Shown one piece after another: positions 1 to 7,265 of a stretch of 64,000 bases of DNA. The DNA is from Streptomyces cinerochromogenes (GTDB lineage: Bacteria; Actinomycetota; Actinomycetes; Streptomycetales; Streptomycetaceae), in the NCBI RefSeq assembly GCF_014648635.1, contig NZ_BMRM01000006.1, positions 248,001 to 312,000 on the forward strand, written 5' to 3'. The position numbers and the translations under genes were made by a program. A model generated the notes under the pieces. It made no database searches. It was not told the origin of the DNA and was given only the letters and a program-made list of their open reading frames with translations. Within the stretch, counting starts at the first letter, position 1, and each line of letters begins with the position of its first letter.

Positions 1-519
1 GCCGGCGTCAACGCGGTGCGCCGGATCCTCCCCGGTGTGCTGAAGGCGCTCGGGCAGCAGGCGGAGCTGGTGGAGAAGGGGCGCCGGGCCACCGCCGACC
101 TGTTCGCCGGGATCATCAAGCGGTACTCGTTCGCGGGGCGGGACATCGACCCGGCCGTGGAACGCTTCGCCGAGCGGATGATCGAGTCGACGCCGATCGA
201 CGTGGTCGCCGAGTTCTACCCGGCCTTCACCGACCACGACAAGACCGAGGCGCTCGCCTGCTTCCGGGACATGCCGGTGCTCGTGCTGGCCGGCGTCCAG
301 GACCTGGTCACGCCCAGCGAGCACAGTGAGGCCATCGCCGACCTGCTGCCCGACGCCGAGCTGGTGCTGGTGCCGGACGCCGGGCACCTGGTGATGCTGG
401 AGCACCCGGAAGTGGTCACCGACCGCCTCGCCGACCTGCTCACCCGCGCGGGTGCGGTGCCCGCAGGAGCTACCGTAAGTGGCTATGGAAGCACCAGCAG
501 CACCGCACAACCCCGCTGA
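1..519 (+). CDS. α/β-hydrolase fold protein, C-terminal part (5' end outside window)
   Basis: The reading frame is open from base 1, so the gene starts before the window and about 172 C-terminal residues are visible. The stretch VLVLAGVQDLVTP is the strand that normally carries the catalytic acid (D of the QD pair). DAGHLVMLEHPE holds the catalytic histidine typical of α/β-hydrolases close to their C-terminus, so this is the end of the fold. The nucleophile elbow (GxSxG) would lie upstream and is not visible, so substrate and even enzymatic activity are unknown. The stop lies 41 bp inside the next gene, tsaE, suggesting translational coupling. In actinobacteria a hydrolase of this kind commonly sits directly before tsaE. 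Family assignment is firm; function is not. Confidence 0.85.
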   Translation, partial: AGVNAVRRILPGVLKALGQQAELVEKGRRATADLFAGIIKRYSFAGRDIDPAVERFAERMIESTPIDVVAEFYPAFTDHDKTEALACFRDMPVLVLAGVQDLVTPSEHSEAIADLLPDAELVLVPDAGHLVMLEHPEVVTDRLADLLTRAGAVPAGATVSGYGSTSSTAQPR

Positions 520-997
520 GACCCAGCTGACCGTCACCTCCCCGGAACAGATGCGGGAGCTGGGCCGCCGCCTCGCCGAACTGCTGCGCGCGGGCGACCT
601 CGTGATGCTCAGCGGAGAGCTGGGCGCGGGCAAGACCACGCTGACCCGCGGGCTCGGCGAGGGCCTCGGCGTGCGCGGCGCGGTCACCTCGCCGACCTTC
701 GTGATCGCCCGGGTGCATCCGTCCCTCGGCGACGGCCCGCCCCTGGTGCACGTCGACGCCTACCGGCTCTCCGGCGGCCTGGACGAGATGGAGGACCTGG
801 ACCTCGACGTCTCGCTGCCCGACTCGGTGATCGTCGTGGAGTGGGGCGAGGGCAAGGTGGAGGAGCTGACCGAGGACCGCCTCCAGGTCGTCATCCACCG
901 CGCGGTCGGCGACACCACGGACGAGGTGCGGCACGTGACGGTGACGGGACTGGGGGAGCGCTGGTCCGACGCGGGCCTGGAGACCCTGTCCGGCTGA
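479..997 (+). CDS. tsaE: tRNA t6A biosynthesis ATPase TsaE
   Basis: 172 aa. TsaE is the P-loop ATPase that works with TsaB and TsaD to make N6-threonylcarbamoyladenosine at position 37 of ANN-decoding tRNAs in the cytoplasm. A Walker A loop GELGAGKTT is at residues 47-54, followed by TSPTF, the HVDAYRL strand and VIVVEWGEG, all family hallmarks; length is normal. I chose GTG at 479 because GGAG ends 10 bases before it; an in-frame ATG at 485 would leave a 16-base gap. The gene overlaps the upstream hydrolase by 41 bp. tsaB follows only after a repeat array and a divergently read gene, so tsaE is near but not contiguous with the rest of the pathway. Confidence 0.95.
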   Translation: MAMEAPAAPHNPAETQLTVTSPEQMRELGRRLAELLRAGDLVMLSGELGAGKTTLTRGLGEGLGVRGAVTSPTFVIARVHPSLGDGPPLVHVDAYRLSGGLDEMEDLDLDVSLPDSVIVVEWGEGKVEELTEDRLQVVIHRAVGDTTDEVRHVTVTGLGERWSDAGLETLSG

Positions 998-1409
998 AAC
1001 GCGCCCCCGGAGGGACGCGGGGAAGGGCGCGACCAGCCACAACGGCCCCGGAGCCACGACGGCCCGGCGGCCACAACGGCCCGGAGCCACAGCGGCCCGG
1101 CAGCCCAGCGGACCGGCGGCCACAGGGGCCCGGAGCCACAGCGGCCCCGGAGGCACGACGGCCCGGCGGCCACAACGGCCCGGCGGCCACAACGGCCCGG
1201 CGGCCACAACGGACCCGGCAGCCCAGCGGACCGGCGGCCACAACGGACCGGAGCCACAGCGGACCGGCAGCCCAGCGGACCGGCGGCCACAACGGACCGG
1301 AGCCACAGCGGACCGGCAGCCCAACGCACCGGCAGTCGAACGCACCGGCAGTCGAACGCACCCGCAGTCGGACCGACCCGGCGGCCGGAGGACGGCGTGT
1401 CGTGTCCCC
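998..1409. repeat. G+C-rich minisatellite array
   Basis: The whole 412-bp gap between tsaE and the next gene is made of degenerate copies of a 15-17 base core such as CGGCCCGGCGGCCACAAC, alternating with GGAGCCACAGCGG and GGCAGCCCAGCGGAC. A higher-order unit of 49 bp is nearly perfect at 1232-1280 and 1281-1329. Copies differ by small insertions that shift frame, and both strands give only low-complexity Pro/Gly/Arg translations, so I read it as non-coding slippage-prone sequence. No spacer structure typical of CRISPR is present. Confidence 0.85.
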
Positions 1410-1964
1410 CTAGCGGATGACGATCACCCGCACCCCGATCGTCGCGAACCTCCACATCGCGTCCCCGTCGGCCCGGGTCTCGCGGATCCCCCCGGTCTTC
1501 ACCCCCGTGTCGGCCACCATGCCCGTCGCCGCGCCGTCCACCACCGCGCTGAACCCGATGGTCACCCCGTCCACGCTGGTGAACCGCACGACGTGCTCGA
1601 TGGGGACGCCGTCGGTGCCGGTGGCCGCGTTGGAGCGGGACGTCACCCAGTACGTGCCGGCCGGCGGGTCGACGGTGCCCGGCCGTACCCGGAAGGTGCG
1701 CTCCACCCGGTTGCCGGCTGCGACCAGCCAGACCCGGTCGTCGTCCACCGAGTACACGACCCGTTCACCCGTTCCGGAGCCGTTCGGCAGGGCGGTCGGG
1801 TTGTGCCGGTCCCGCGGCGCCTTCGAGGCGGCCGTCGCGTGCGCCGCCGGCCCCGCGCCCAGGTGCGCCGGCAGCGTCGCCTGGGCCCGGTAGGCGAGGA
1901 AACCGACCGTCCCCAGAGCCACCGCGGTGAGGCCGGCCACGATTCCCGAGCTGGTCCCTGCCAC
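1410..1964 (-). CDS. N-terminally anchored extracytoplasmic protein, L,D-transpeptidase-like segment without visible catalytic Cys
   Basis: 184 aa. Residues about 6-26 form one hydrophobic segment (GIVAGLTAVALGTVGFLAYRA), followed by a Pro/Ala/Gly linker and a β-rich domain. Pieces such as VWLVAAGNRVERTFRV and PAGTYWVTSRS resemble the first half of YkuD/L,D-transpeptidase domains, but the HX(14)SHGC catalytic block is absent; the domain may be a non-catalytic relative. I chose GTG at 1964 because AGAGGTGG lies six bases upstream; GTG at 1973 is the alternative. It is transcribed away from tsaB and ends against the repeat array. A membrane-anchored, outward-facing protein is a safe inference; the role is unknown. 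Confidence 0.7.
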   Translation of the reverse strand: MAGTSSGIVAGLTAVALGTVGFLAYRAQATLPAHLGAGPAAHATAASKAPRDRHNPTALPNGSGTGERVVYSVDDDRVWLVAAGNRVERTFRVRPGTVDPPAGTYWVTSRSNAATGTDGVPIEHVVRFTSVDGVTIGFSAVVDGAATGMVADTGVKTGGIRETRADGDAMWRFATIGVRVIVIR

Positions 1965-2076
1965 CTGCGCCACCTCTGCTTCGTGCGATATGTCGTACTT
2001 CGTACCGACCGTAGCAGTCGGTGACCGCCCGCCCCGGGCGGCGATGCGCGAGCCGCGGGCGCCGTAGGCTGTTCGC

Positions 2077-2733
2077 GTGCTCTTGCTCGCTCTGGATACC
2101 GCAACACCCGCCGTCACCGTCGCGCTGCACGACGGCACGGACGTCATCGCCTCGTCGAGTCAGGTGGACGCGCGCCGGCACGGAGAACTGCTGCTGCCGG
2201 CCGTCGACCGGGTCCTCACCGAGGCCGGCCTGACGCTGGAGGCCGTCACCGGGATCGTCGTCGGCACCGGCCCCGGCCCCTACACCGGCCTGCGCGTCGG
2301 CCTGATGACCGCCGACACCTTCGGCCTCGCCCTCGGTGTCCCGGTGCACGGCCTGTGCACGCTGGACGGCCTCGCCTACGCCGCCGACATCGAGAAGGGC
2401 CCCTTCGTCGTGGCGACCGACGCCCGCCGCAAGGAGGTCTACTGGGCGACGTACGCCGACTCCCGGACCCGGCTGACCGGCCCGGCCGTCGACCGCCCGG
2501 CCGACATCGCCGAGCAGGTCGCGGGTCTCCCGGCGGTCGGCGCCGGCGCGCTGCTCTACCCGGACACGTTCCCGAGCGCCCACGAGCCCGAGCACGTGTC
2601 CGCCGCCGCCCTCGCCCGTCTCGCCGCGGAGAAGCTCGCCGCCGGCGAGGAACTCCCCGCGCCCCGGCCGCTGTACCTGCGCCGGCCGGACGCCCAGGTC
2701 CCCAAGAACTACAAGGTGGTCACCCCCAAGTGA
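2077..2733 (+). CDS. tsaB: tRNA t6A biosynthesis protein TsaB
   Basis: 218 aa. TsaB is the catalytically inert ASKHA-fold partner that dimerises with TsaD in threonylcarbamoyl transfer to tRNA. The N-terminus LLLALDTATPAVTVALHDG is the phosphate-1 motif of the fold, and GTGPGPYTGLRVGL near residue 65-78 is the most conserved TsaB signature. The protein lacks the metal-binding histidines of TsaD, as expected. Start is GTG at 2077; the upstream sequence has no strong ribosome-binding site. The stop TGA overlaps the GTG start of rimI by three bases, so tsaB-rimI-tsaD-4338 are four translationally coupled genes. Confidence 0.95.
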   Translation: MLLLALDTATPAVTVALHDGTDVIASSSQVDARRHGELLLPAVDRVLTEAGLTLEAVTGIVVGTGPGPYTGLRVGLMTADTFGLALGVPVHGLCTLDGLAYAADIEKGPFVVATDARRKEVYWATYADSRTRLTGPAVDRPADIAEQVAGLPAVGAGALLYPDTFPSAHEPEHVSAAALARLAAEKLAAGEELPAPRPLYLRRPDAQVPKNYKVVTPK

Positions 2734-3263
2734 CACAGCCGGAACCTCCCCGACTGCGCGAGATGCGCTGGTGGGACATCGACCCGGTCCTGGAGCTGGA
2801 GCGGGACCTGTTCCCCGAGGACGCCTGGTCCCGGGGCATGTTCTGGTCCGAGCTGGCCCACTCCCGGGGCACCGGGGCCACCCGGTGCTACCTCGTCGCC
2901 GAGTCCGCCGACGGCCGGATCGTCGGGTACGCGGGCCTGGCCGCCGCCGGTGAGCTGGCCGACGTCCAGACCATCGCGGTCGCCCGCGACCACCAGGGCA
3001 CCGGCCTCGGCGCCCGGATGCTGACCGAGCTGCTGCGCGCGGCGACCGCGTTCGAGTGCCACGAGGTGATGCTCGAATGCCGGGTCGACAACCTGCCCGC
3101 CCAGAAGCTCTACGAGCGCTTCGGCTTCGTCCCCATCGGCTTCCGGCGCGGCTACTACCAGCCGGGCAACGTGGACGCCCTGGTGATGCGCCTGACCACG
3201 GAACCCGGCAGCGGCACCGCCGAGGGCTCCGCCCCAGTACAAGGAACCGATATCAATGACTGA
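2730..3263 (+). CDS. rimI: ribosomal-protein-alanine N-acetyltransferase RimI
   Basis: 177 aa GNAT-fold acetyltransferase. RimI acetylates the N-terminal alanine of ribosomal protein S18 in E. coli; actinobacterial homologues may have wider N-terminal substrates. Visible features: [21 protein letters not shown] N-terminus, the acetyl-CoA loop motif [13 protein letters not shown] (Q/RxxGxG/A) around residues 90-102, the [16 protein letters not shown] helix and the RRGYY strand. Start is the GTG overlapping the tsaB stop as GTGA. The 3' end overlaps tsaD by eight bases (ATGACTGA). Its place inside the t6A operon is conserved across actinobacteria. Confidence 0.92.
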   Translation: MTQPEPPRLREMRWWDIDPVLELERDLFPEDAWSRGMFWSELAHSRGTGATRCYLVAESADGRIVGYAGLAAAGELADVQTIAVARDHQGTGLGARMLTELLRAATAFECHEVMLECRVDNLPAQKLYERFGFVPIGFRRGYYQPGNVDALVMRLTTEPGSGTAEGSAPVQGTDIND

Positions 3264-4341
3264 CGAACCTCTCGTCCTCGGCATCGAGACCTCCTGCGAC
3301 GAGACCGGCGTCGGCATCGTCCGCGGCACCACCCTGCTGGCGGACGCCGTCGCCTCCAGCGTGGACGAGCACGCCCGCTTCGGCGGTGTCGTGCCGGAGG
3401 TGGCCTCCCGGGCGCACCTGGAGGCGATGGTCCCGACCATCGACCGCGCGCTGAAGGAGGCGGGGGTCAGCGCCAAGGACCTGGACGGCATCGCGGTCAC
3501 CGCCGGTCCCGGCCTCGCCGGCGCCCTCCTCGTCGGCGTCTCCGCGGCCAAGGCGTACGCGTACGCCCTCGGCAAGCCCCTCTACGGCGTCAACCACCTC
3601 GCCTCCCACATCTGCGTGGACCAGCTGGAGCACGGCCCGCTGCCCGAGCCGACGATGGCGCTGCTGGTCTCCGGCGGCCACTCCTCGCTGCTGCTGTCGG
3701 CGGACATCACCTCCGACGTCCGCCCGATGGGCTCGACCATCGACGACGCGGCCGGCGAGGCCTTCGACAAGATCGCCCGCGTGCTGAACCTGGGCTTCCC
3801 CGGTGGCCCGGTCATCGACCGGTACGCGCGCGAGGGCGACCCGGAGGCCATCGCCTTCCCGCGCGGCCTGACCGGTCCGCGCGACCCGGCGTACGACTTC
3901 TCCTTCTCCGGTCTGAAGACCGCCGTGGCCCGCTGGATCGAGGCCAGGCGGGCGGCCGGCGAGGAGGTCCCGGTGCGCGATGTGGCCGCCTCCTTCCAGG
4001 AGGCCGTGGTCGACGTGCTGACCCGCAAGGCCGTGCGCGCCTGCAAGGACGAGGGCGTGGACCACCTGATGATCGGCGGCGGTGTGGCGGCCAACTCCCG
4101 GCTGCGCGCCCTGGCCCAGGAGCGCTGCGAGAGGGCCGGGATCCGCCTGCGCGTGCCGCGCCCCAAGCTGTGCACGGACAACGGCGCGATGGTGGCCGCG
4201 CTCGGCGCCGAGATGGTCGCCCGGGGCCGGGCCGCCTCCAGCTGGGACCTGTCGGCCGACTCCTCCCTGCCGGTGACCGACCCGCACGTCCCCGGCCACG
4301 ACCACGTGCACGAGGTCAGCAAGGAGAACCTCTACTCATGA
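3256..4341 (+). CDS. tsaD: tRNA N6-adenosine threonylcarbamoyltransferase TsaD
   Basis: 361 aa, normal for bacterial TsaD. It transfers the threonylcarbamoyl group from TC-AMP to A37 of tRNA, together with TsaB and TsaE. Metal ligands can be read as H114 and H118 (NHLASHI) and D308 (CTDNGAM). Further ASKHA signatures are [13 protein letters not shown] at the N-terminus, SGGHSSL near 139, [11 protein letters not shown] at 181-191 and [11 protein letters not shown] at 274-284. Start ATG 3256 overlaps rimI. The C-terminal tail beyond residue 335 is variable. The gene is essential in most bacteria. Confidence 0.97.
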   Translation: MTDEPLVLGIETSCDETGVGIVRGTTLLADAVASSVDEHARFGGVVPEVASRAHLEAMVPTIDRALKEAGVSAKDLDGIAVTAGPGLAGALLVGVSAAKAYAYALGKPLYGVNHLASHICVDQLEHGPLPEPTMALLVSGGHSSLLLSADITSDVRPMGSTIDDAAGEAFDKIARVLNLGFPGGPVIDRYAREGDPEAIAFPRGLTGPRDPAYDFSFSGLKTAVARWIEARRAAGEEVPVRDVAASFQEAVVDVLTRKAVRACKDEGVDHLMIGGGVAANSRLRALAQERCERAGIRLRVPRPKLCTDNGAMVAALGAEMVARGRAASSWDLSADSSLPVTDPHVPGHDHVHEVSKENLYS

Positions 4342-4595
4342 CGGTCGCCCTGATGTGGGAGGCCCGGGCGGCCGAGGGGCGGGGCGCGGACCTGCTCGCC
4401 TGGGTGCGTGAACAGCCCCTCGCCGCGGAGCCGTTGCGGCGGGAGACCTTCCGCGCGCCGCAGGACCGGGTGCTGGTCATCACCTGGTGGGACGCGCCGT
4501 ACGACGCCCCGCTGCCCGAACTCCCCGAGCCGGACGGGGCGTTGGTGACCCGGGCCGTGCACCGGTGGCGGTTCGAGGCGGTGGCGGACCACTGA
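4338..4595 (+). CDS. small conserved actinobacterial protein of unknown function
   Basis: 85 aa, starting at an ATG whose ATGA overlaps the tsaD stop, so it is almost certainly translated by coupling. The sequence has no signal peptide, membrane segment or cysteine. It contains [11 protein letters not shown] and a β-strand-like VLVITWWD, reminiscent of the small αβ-barrel (ABM/dimeric ferredoxin-like) fold, but I do not recognise a defined family. Its conserved attachment to tsaD in streptomycetes hints at a housekeeping accessory role; that is inference only. Confidence 0.75.
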   Translation: MTVALMWEARAAEGRGADLLAWVREQPLAAEPLRRETFRAPQDRVLVITWWDAPYDAPLPELPEPDGALVTRAVHRWRFEAVADH

Positions 4596-4597
4596 GG

Positions 4598-4628
4598 TTG
4601 CGCGAGCCCCCCTCACCTGGGCTATGAT
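4598..4628 (+). promoter_or_regulatory. promoter of the structured small RNA
   Basis: TATGAT at 4623-4628 is a close match to the σHrdB -10 hexamer (TANNNT). TTGCGC at 4598-4603 is a possible -35 box with a 19-bp spacer, at the long end of the accepted range. It starts two bases after the stop of the preceding small gene and points at the hairpin series beginning at 4644. Predicted transcription start is near 4635. Confidence 0.55.
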
Positions 4629-4634
4629 CATCAC

Positions 4635-4785
4635 ACAGCGAACGGCCGGGAAACCGGCCCGGACGCAAGTGCGTTGGTGGTCCAAGGAAAGACGCCCCGC
4701 TTCCTGCGGGGAGATGCAGGTGCAAGGCCTGCCCGGCGCTCCACTCGACACCCCGCCCCCGGGATCTCCGGAGGCGGGGTGTTTT
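4635..4785 (+). ncRNA. unassigned structured small RNA with intrinsic terminator
   Basis: About 150 nt. Five successive hairpins are visible: GGCCGG-GAAA-CCGGCC (4644-4659, a GNRA tetraloop), ACGC-AAGT-GCGT (4663-4674), CCCCGC-TTCCT-GCGGGG (4695-4711), GCAGG-TGCAAGG-CCTGC (4716-4732), and a terminator with arms ACACCCCGCC (4748-4757) and GGCGGGGTGT (4773-4782) running into TTTT. A good -10 box precedes it. No reading frame with a ribosome-binding site is present. The next gene starts 147 bases after the terminator, so this is a separate transcript, not a leader. I do not recognise the Rfam family; it is not tmRNA, RNase P, SRP RNA or the six-C-loop 6C RNA. Confidence 0.65.
4748..4785 (+). terminator. 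intrinsic terminator of the small RNA
   Basis: Ten-base-pair perfect stem ACACCCCGCC/GGCGGGGTGT with a purine-rich loop, followed by TTTT at 4782-4785. This is one of the few U-tailed terminators in the window. Confidence 0.85.
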
Positions 4786-4839
4786 CGTGTGTCTCACTCC
4801 TGGAACCCCGGTCTGGACTCCGCTGGCACACGCGGCGCT

Positions 4840-4869
4840 TCGAATGTTTCGCTCAGTGCGTCGAATGTT
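4840..4869. promoter_or_regulatory. candidate LacI-family operator pair
   Basis: TCGAATGTT occurs twice as a direct repeat at 4840-4848 and 4861-4869, exactly 21 bp (two helical turns) apart. Each copy sits in a short dyad: CGAA-TGT-TTCG and TCG-AATGTTA-CGA. It is the only A+T-rich element in front of the LacI-family gene, 63 bp upstream of its start, as expected for autoregulation. Confidence 0.45.
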
Positions 4870-4932
4870 ACGAGAAAGCCGAGGCGTGCGCAGGGCTTCG
4901 TCAAGAGGTCCGGCGGGGATACGATCGCGGGC

Positions 4933-5970
4933 ATGAAGCCTTCGAAGCCCGCAGAGACGCAGACGGCGACCCTCGCCGAAATCGCCCGTGAGGCCGGGGT
5001 CTCGGCTCCGACTGTTTCGAAGGTCCTCAACGGCCGTGCCGACGTCGCCCCCGCGACCCGCACCCGCGTCGAGGAGCTGCTGCGCGCCTACGGCTACCGG
5101 CGCCGACGCGCCGAGGCCTCCCGCTCGCCCCTGATCGACGTCGTCTTCCACGAGCTGGAGAGCGCCTGGGCGATGGAGGTCATCCGGGGCGTGGAGAACG
5201 TCGCCCGGGACGCCGGGCTGAGCGTGGTCCTGTCCGAGTCGGCCGGCCGGCTCACCCCCGGCCGCACCTGGGCCGACCAGGTCGCCGCCCGCCGTCCGCA
5301 CGGGGTGGTGCTGGTGCTCTCCGAGCTCGACGAGTCCCAGCGGGCGCTGCTGACCAGCCGCTCCATCCCGTTCGTGGTGATGGACCCGGCCGGCGACCCG
5401 GGCCCGGACGTGCCGTCCATCGGCGCCACCAACTGGCAGGGCGGGCTCGCCGCCACCCGCCACCTCGTGGAGCTGGGGCACACCCGGATCGGCGCGATCA
5501 GCGGCCCGTCCCGGATGATGTGCAGCCGGGCCCGGGTCGACGGCTACCGGGCCGCCCTGGAGACGGCCGGGCTGCCCGCCGACGCCTCGCTCGTCGTGGC
5601 CGGCGACTTCCACCACGAGGCCGGCTACCGCCTGGGCCTCCAGCTGCTGCGCCGCCCGGACCGGCCCACCGCCGTCTTCGCGGGCAACGACCTCCAGGCG
5701 CTCGGCCTGTACGAGGCCGCCCGTGAACTGGGTCTGCGCATCCCGGAGGACCTCAGCGTGGTCGGCTTCGACGATCTGCCGGTGGCCCGCTGGGTGGGCC
5801 CGCCGCTGACGACCGTACGGCAGCCGCTCACCGAGATGGCCGAGGCCGCGGCCCGGCTCGTGCTGGAGCTGGGGCGCGCGCAGGAGGAGCGGGCGGCGAC
5901 CCGGGTGGAGCTGGCGACGAGCCTGGTGGTGCGGTCGAGCACGGCGGCACCCGCCGTGGCCGGAAGTTGA
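4933..5970 (+). CDS. LacI-family transcriptional regulator
   Basis: 345 aa. The N-terminal helix-turn-helix TLAEIAREAGVSAPTVSKVLNGR (residues ~15-37), with the hinge-helix region following, is diagnostic of LacI/GalR repressors. The rest is a periplasmic-binding-protein-like sugar-sensing domain (VVFHELESAWAMEVIRGVEN, GHTRIGAISGP, AVFAGNDLQALGLYEAARELG, VVGFDDLPVARWVGPPLTTV). ATG 4933 is used because the frame upstream runs into the small RNA. No sugar transporter or hydrolase is adjacent, so the inducer is unknown; the operator pair at 4840-4869 suggests it controls itself. Confidence 0.93.
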   Translation: MKPSKPAETQTATLAEIAREAGVSAPTVSKVLNGRADVAPATRTRVEELLRAYGYRRRRAEASRSPLIDVVFHELESAWAMEVIRGVENVARDAGLSVVLSESAGRLTPGRTWADQVAARRPHGVVLVLSELDESQRALLTSRSIPFVVMDPAGDPGPDVPSIGATNWQGGLAATRHLVELGHTRIGAISGPSRMMCSRARVDGYRAALETAGLPADASLVVAGDFHHEAGYRLGLQLLRRPDRPTAVFAGNDLQALGLYEAARELGLRIPEDLSVVGFDDLPVARWVGPPLTTVRQPLTEMAEAAARLVLELGRAQEERAATRVELATSLVVRSSTAAPAVAGS

Positions 5971-5981
5971 CGTTTTGACGG

Positions 5982-6001
5982 GTGCGGGGCGCACCCCGCA
6001 C
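5982..6001 (+). terminator. stem-loop terminator after the LacI gene
   Basis: GTGCGGGG (5982-5989) pairs perfectly with CCCCGCAC (5994-6001) around a CGCA loop, 12 bases after the stop codon. No U-tract follows, as is common for Streptomyces terminators. Confidence 0.6.
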
Positions 6002-6149
6002 GCCTCCGAAGTCGATCGGGTGAGCTACCGAAATTTTCCGGTGCCCGTGGTGACGCCGGGCTGAACCGGAAGATGAGAGTTCCCCAAGAAAACCGACACA
6101 GACCGCTTCCGCTAACAGTCCCCTAATAATTCGGACTTACGTTCCTGTC

Positions 6150-7193
6150 GTGACGCGACACGAGGAGCAAGGCGACGCGGGCAGACGGGTGGGCCGGCGG
6201 CCCGGAGCGCTGAAGGCCGTCGGTCTCACCCTGGCGGGTGCCCTGGCGCTGGGCGCGGCGGCGGCGGGCTGGGCCTACTGGCACCTCGAGCGCAACATCA
6301 CCGGCGTCGACATCAACAGCGCACTCGGCGACGACCGTCCGGCCAGGGCCGTCACCACCCCCTCCGCCGGCGCCTCCCCGCTGCCCACCGGCTCCCTGAA
6401 CCTCCTGGTGCTCGGCTCGGACTCGCGCAGCGGCAAGGCCAACCGGGAACTCGGCGGCGGTGACAGCGGCGGGGCCCGGTCCGACACCGCGATGGTCGTG
6501 CACCTCGCCGGGGGCCGCACCAGGGCCACCGTCGTCAGCATCCCCCGCGACACCCTCGTCACCCGCCCCGCCTGCCCGCTCTCCTCCGGCGGCAGCACGG
6601 CACCGGCGTACGGAGTCATGTTCAACAGCGCCTACGCGGTGGGCGGACCGGTGTGCGCGGTGAAGACCGTCGAGTCGCTCACCGGCGTCCGCATGGACCA
6701 CTACCTCGAAATCGACTTCTCCGGCTTCGCCGAGCTGGTCGACGCGCTCGGCGGGGTCGACGTCACCACCGGCCGGGACATCGACGACGACAAGAGTCAT
6801 CTGCACCTCGAGGCCGGCACCCACCACCTCGACGGCACGCAGGCCCTGGCCCTCGCCCGCACCCGGCACGGCATAGGCGACGGCAGCGACCTGGGCCGCA
6901 TAGGACTCCAGCAGACACTGGTCAAGGCCCTGCTGGGACAGCTCTCCGACGCCGGCCTGCTCACCGACCCGGCCAAGCTCTACAAGGTCGCGGACGCCGC
7001 CACCGCCGGCCTCACCACCGACACCGGCCTGGACTCCCTGAACGAGCTGACGAGCCTCGGCCGCAGCCTGAAGGACCTCGACCCCGGCCGGGTGCGGACG
7101 CTGACCATGCCGGTCGTCCCCGCACCCTCCGACCCCAACCGGGTCGTCGCCGACGAACCGGCGGCGGCCGAACTGTGGGCCTCCCTGCGCTGA
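6150..7193 (+). CDS. LytR-CpsA-Psr (LCP) family cell-wall glycopolymer ligase
   Basis: 347 aa. LCP enzymes transfer lipid-linked glycopolymers (teichoic acids, teichulosonic acids, capsule) to peptidoglycan on the outer face of the membrane. One membrane anchor is visible at about residues 22-46. The LCP domain follows with NLLVLGSDSR (~85), the ARSDTAMVVHL strand (conserved RSD), SIPRDTLV (conserved R and D for pyrophosphate/metal binding), YLEIDFSGFAELVDALGGVDV and the QALALARTRHG...DLGRIGLQQ block. Start is GTG 6150. There is no Shine-Dalgarno sequence, and a TAATAA element at about 6124-6129 implies a leader of only ~15 nt. It is monocistronic and unlinked to other polymer genes. Confidence 0.93.
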   Translation: MTRHEEQGDAGRRVGRRPGALKAVGLTLAGALALGAAAAGWAYWHLERNITGVDINSALGDDRPARAVTTPSAGASPLPTGSLNLLVLGSDSRSGKANRELGGGDSGGARSDTAMVVHLAGGRTRATVVSIPRDTLVTRPACPLSSGGSTAPAYGVMFNSAYAVGGPVCAVKTVESLTGVRMDHYLEIDFSGFAELVDALGGVDVTTGRDIDDDKSHLHLEAGTHHLDGTQALALARTRHGIGDGSDLGRIGLQQTLVKALLGQLSDAGLLTDPAKLYKVADAATAGLTTDTGLDSLNELTSLGRSLKDLDPGRVRTLTMPVVPAPSDPNRVVADEPAAAELWASLR

Positions 7194-7265
7194 TCCGTAC
7201 AACCTTCCGGGTGAGGCACGGGTCTGCTGCGATGACCGAACAGCTGTACACCAGGGGGTTTTCCG

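Noticed and set aside
998..1409. CRISPR array
   Set aside because: Units are contiguous and degenerate, with no unique spacers and no cas genes nearby.
4624..4932. N-terminal extension of the LacI-family protein through the small RNA region
   Set aside because: The extension would translate through the hairpins and the terminator; ATG 4933 directly precedes the helix-turn-helix at normal family spacing.
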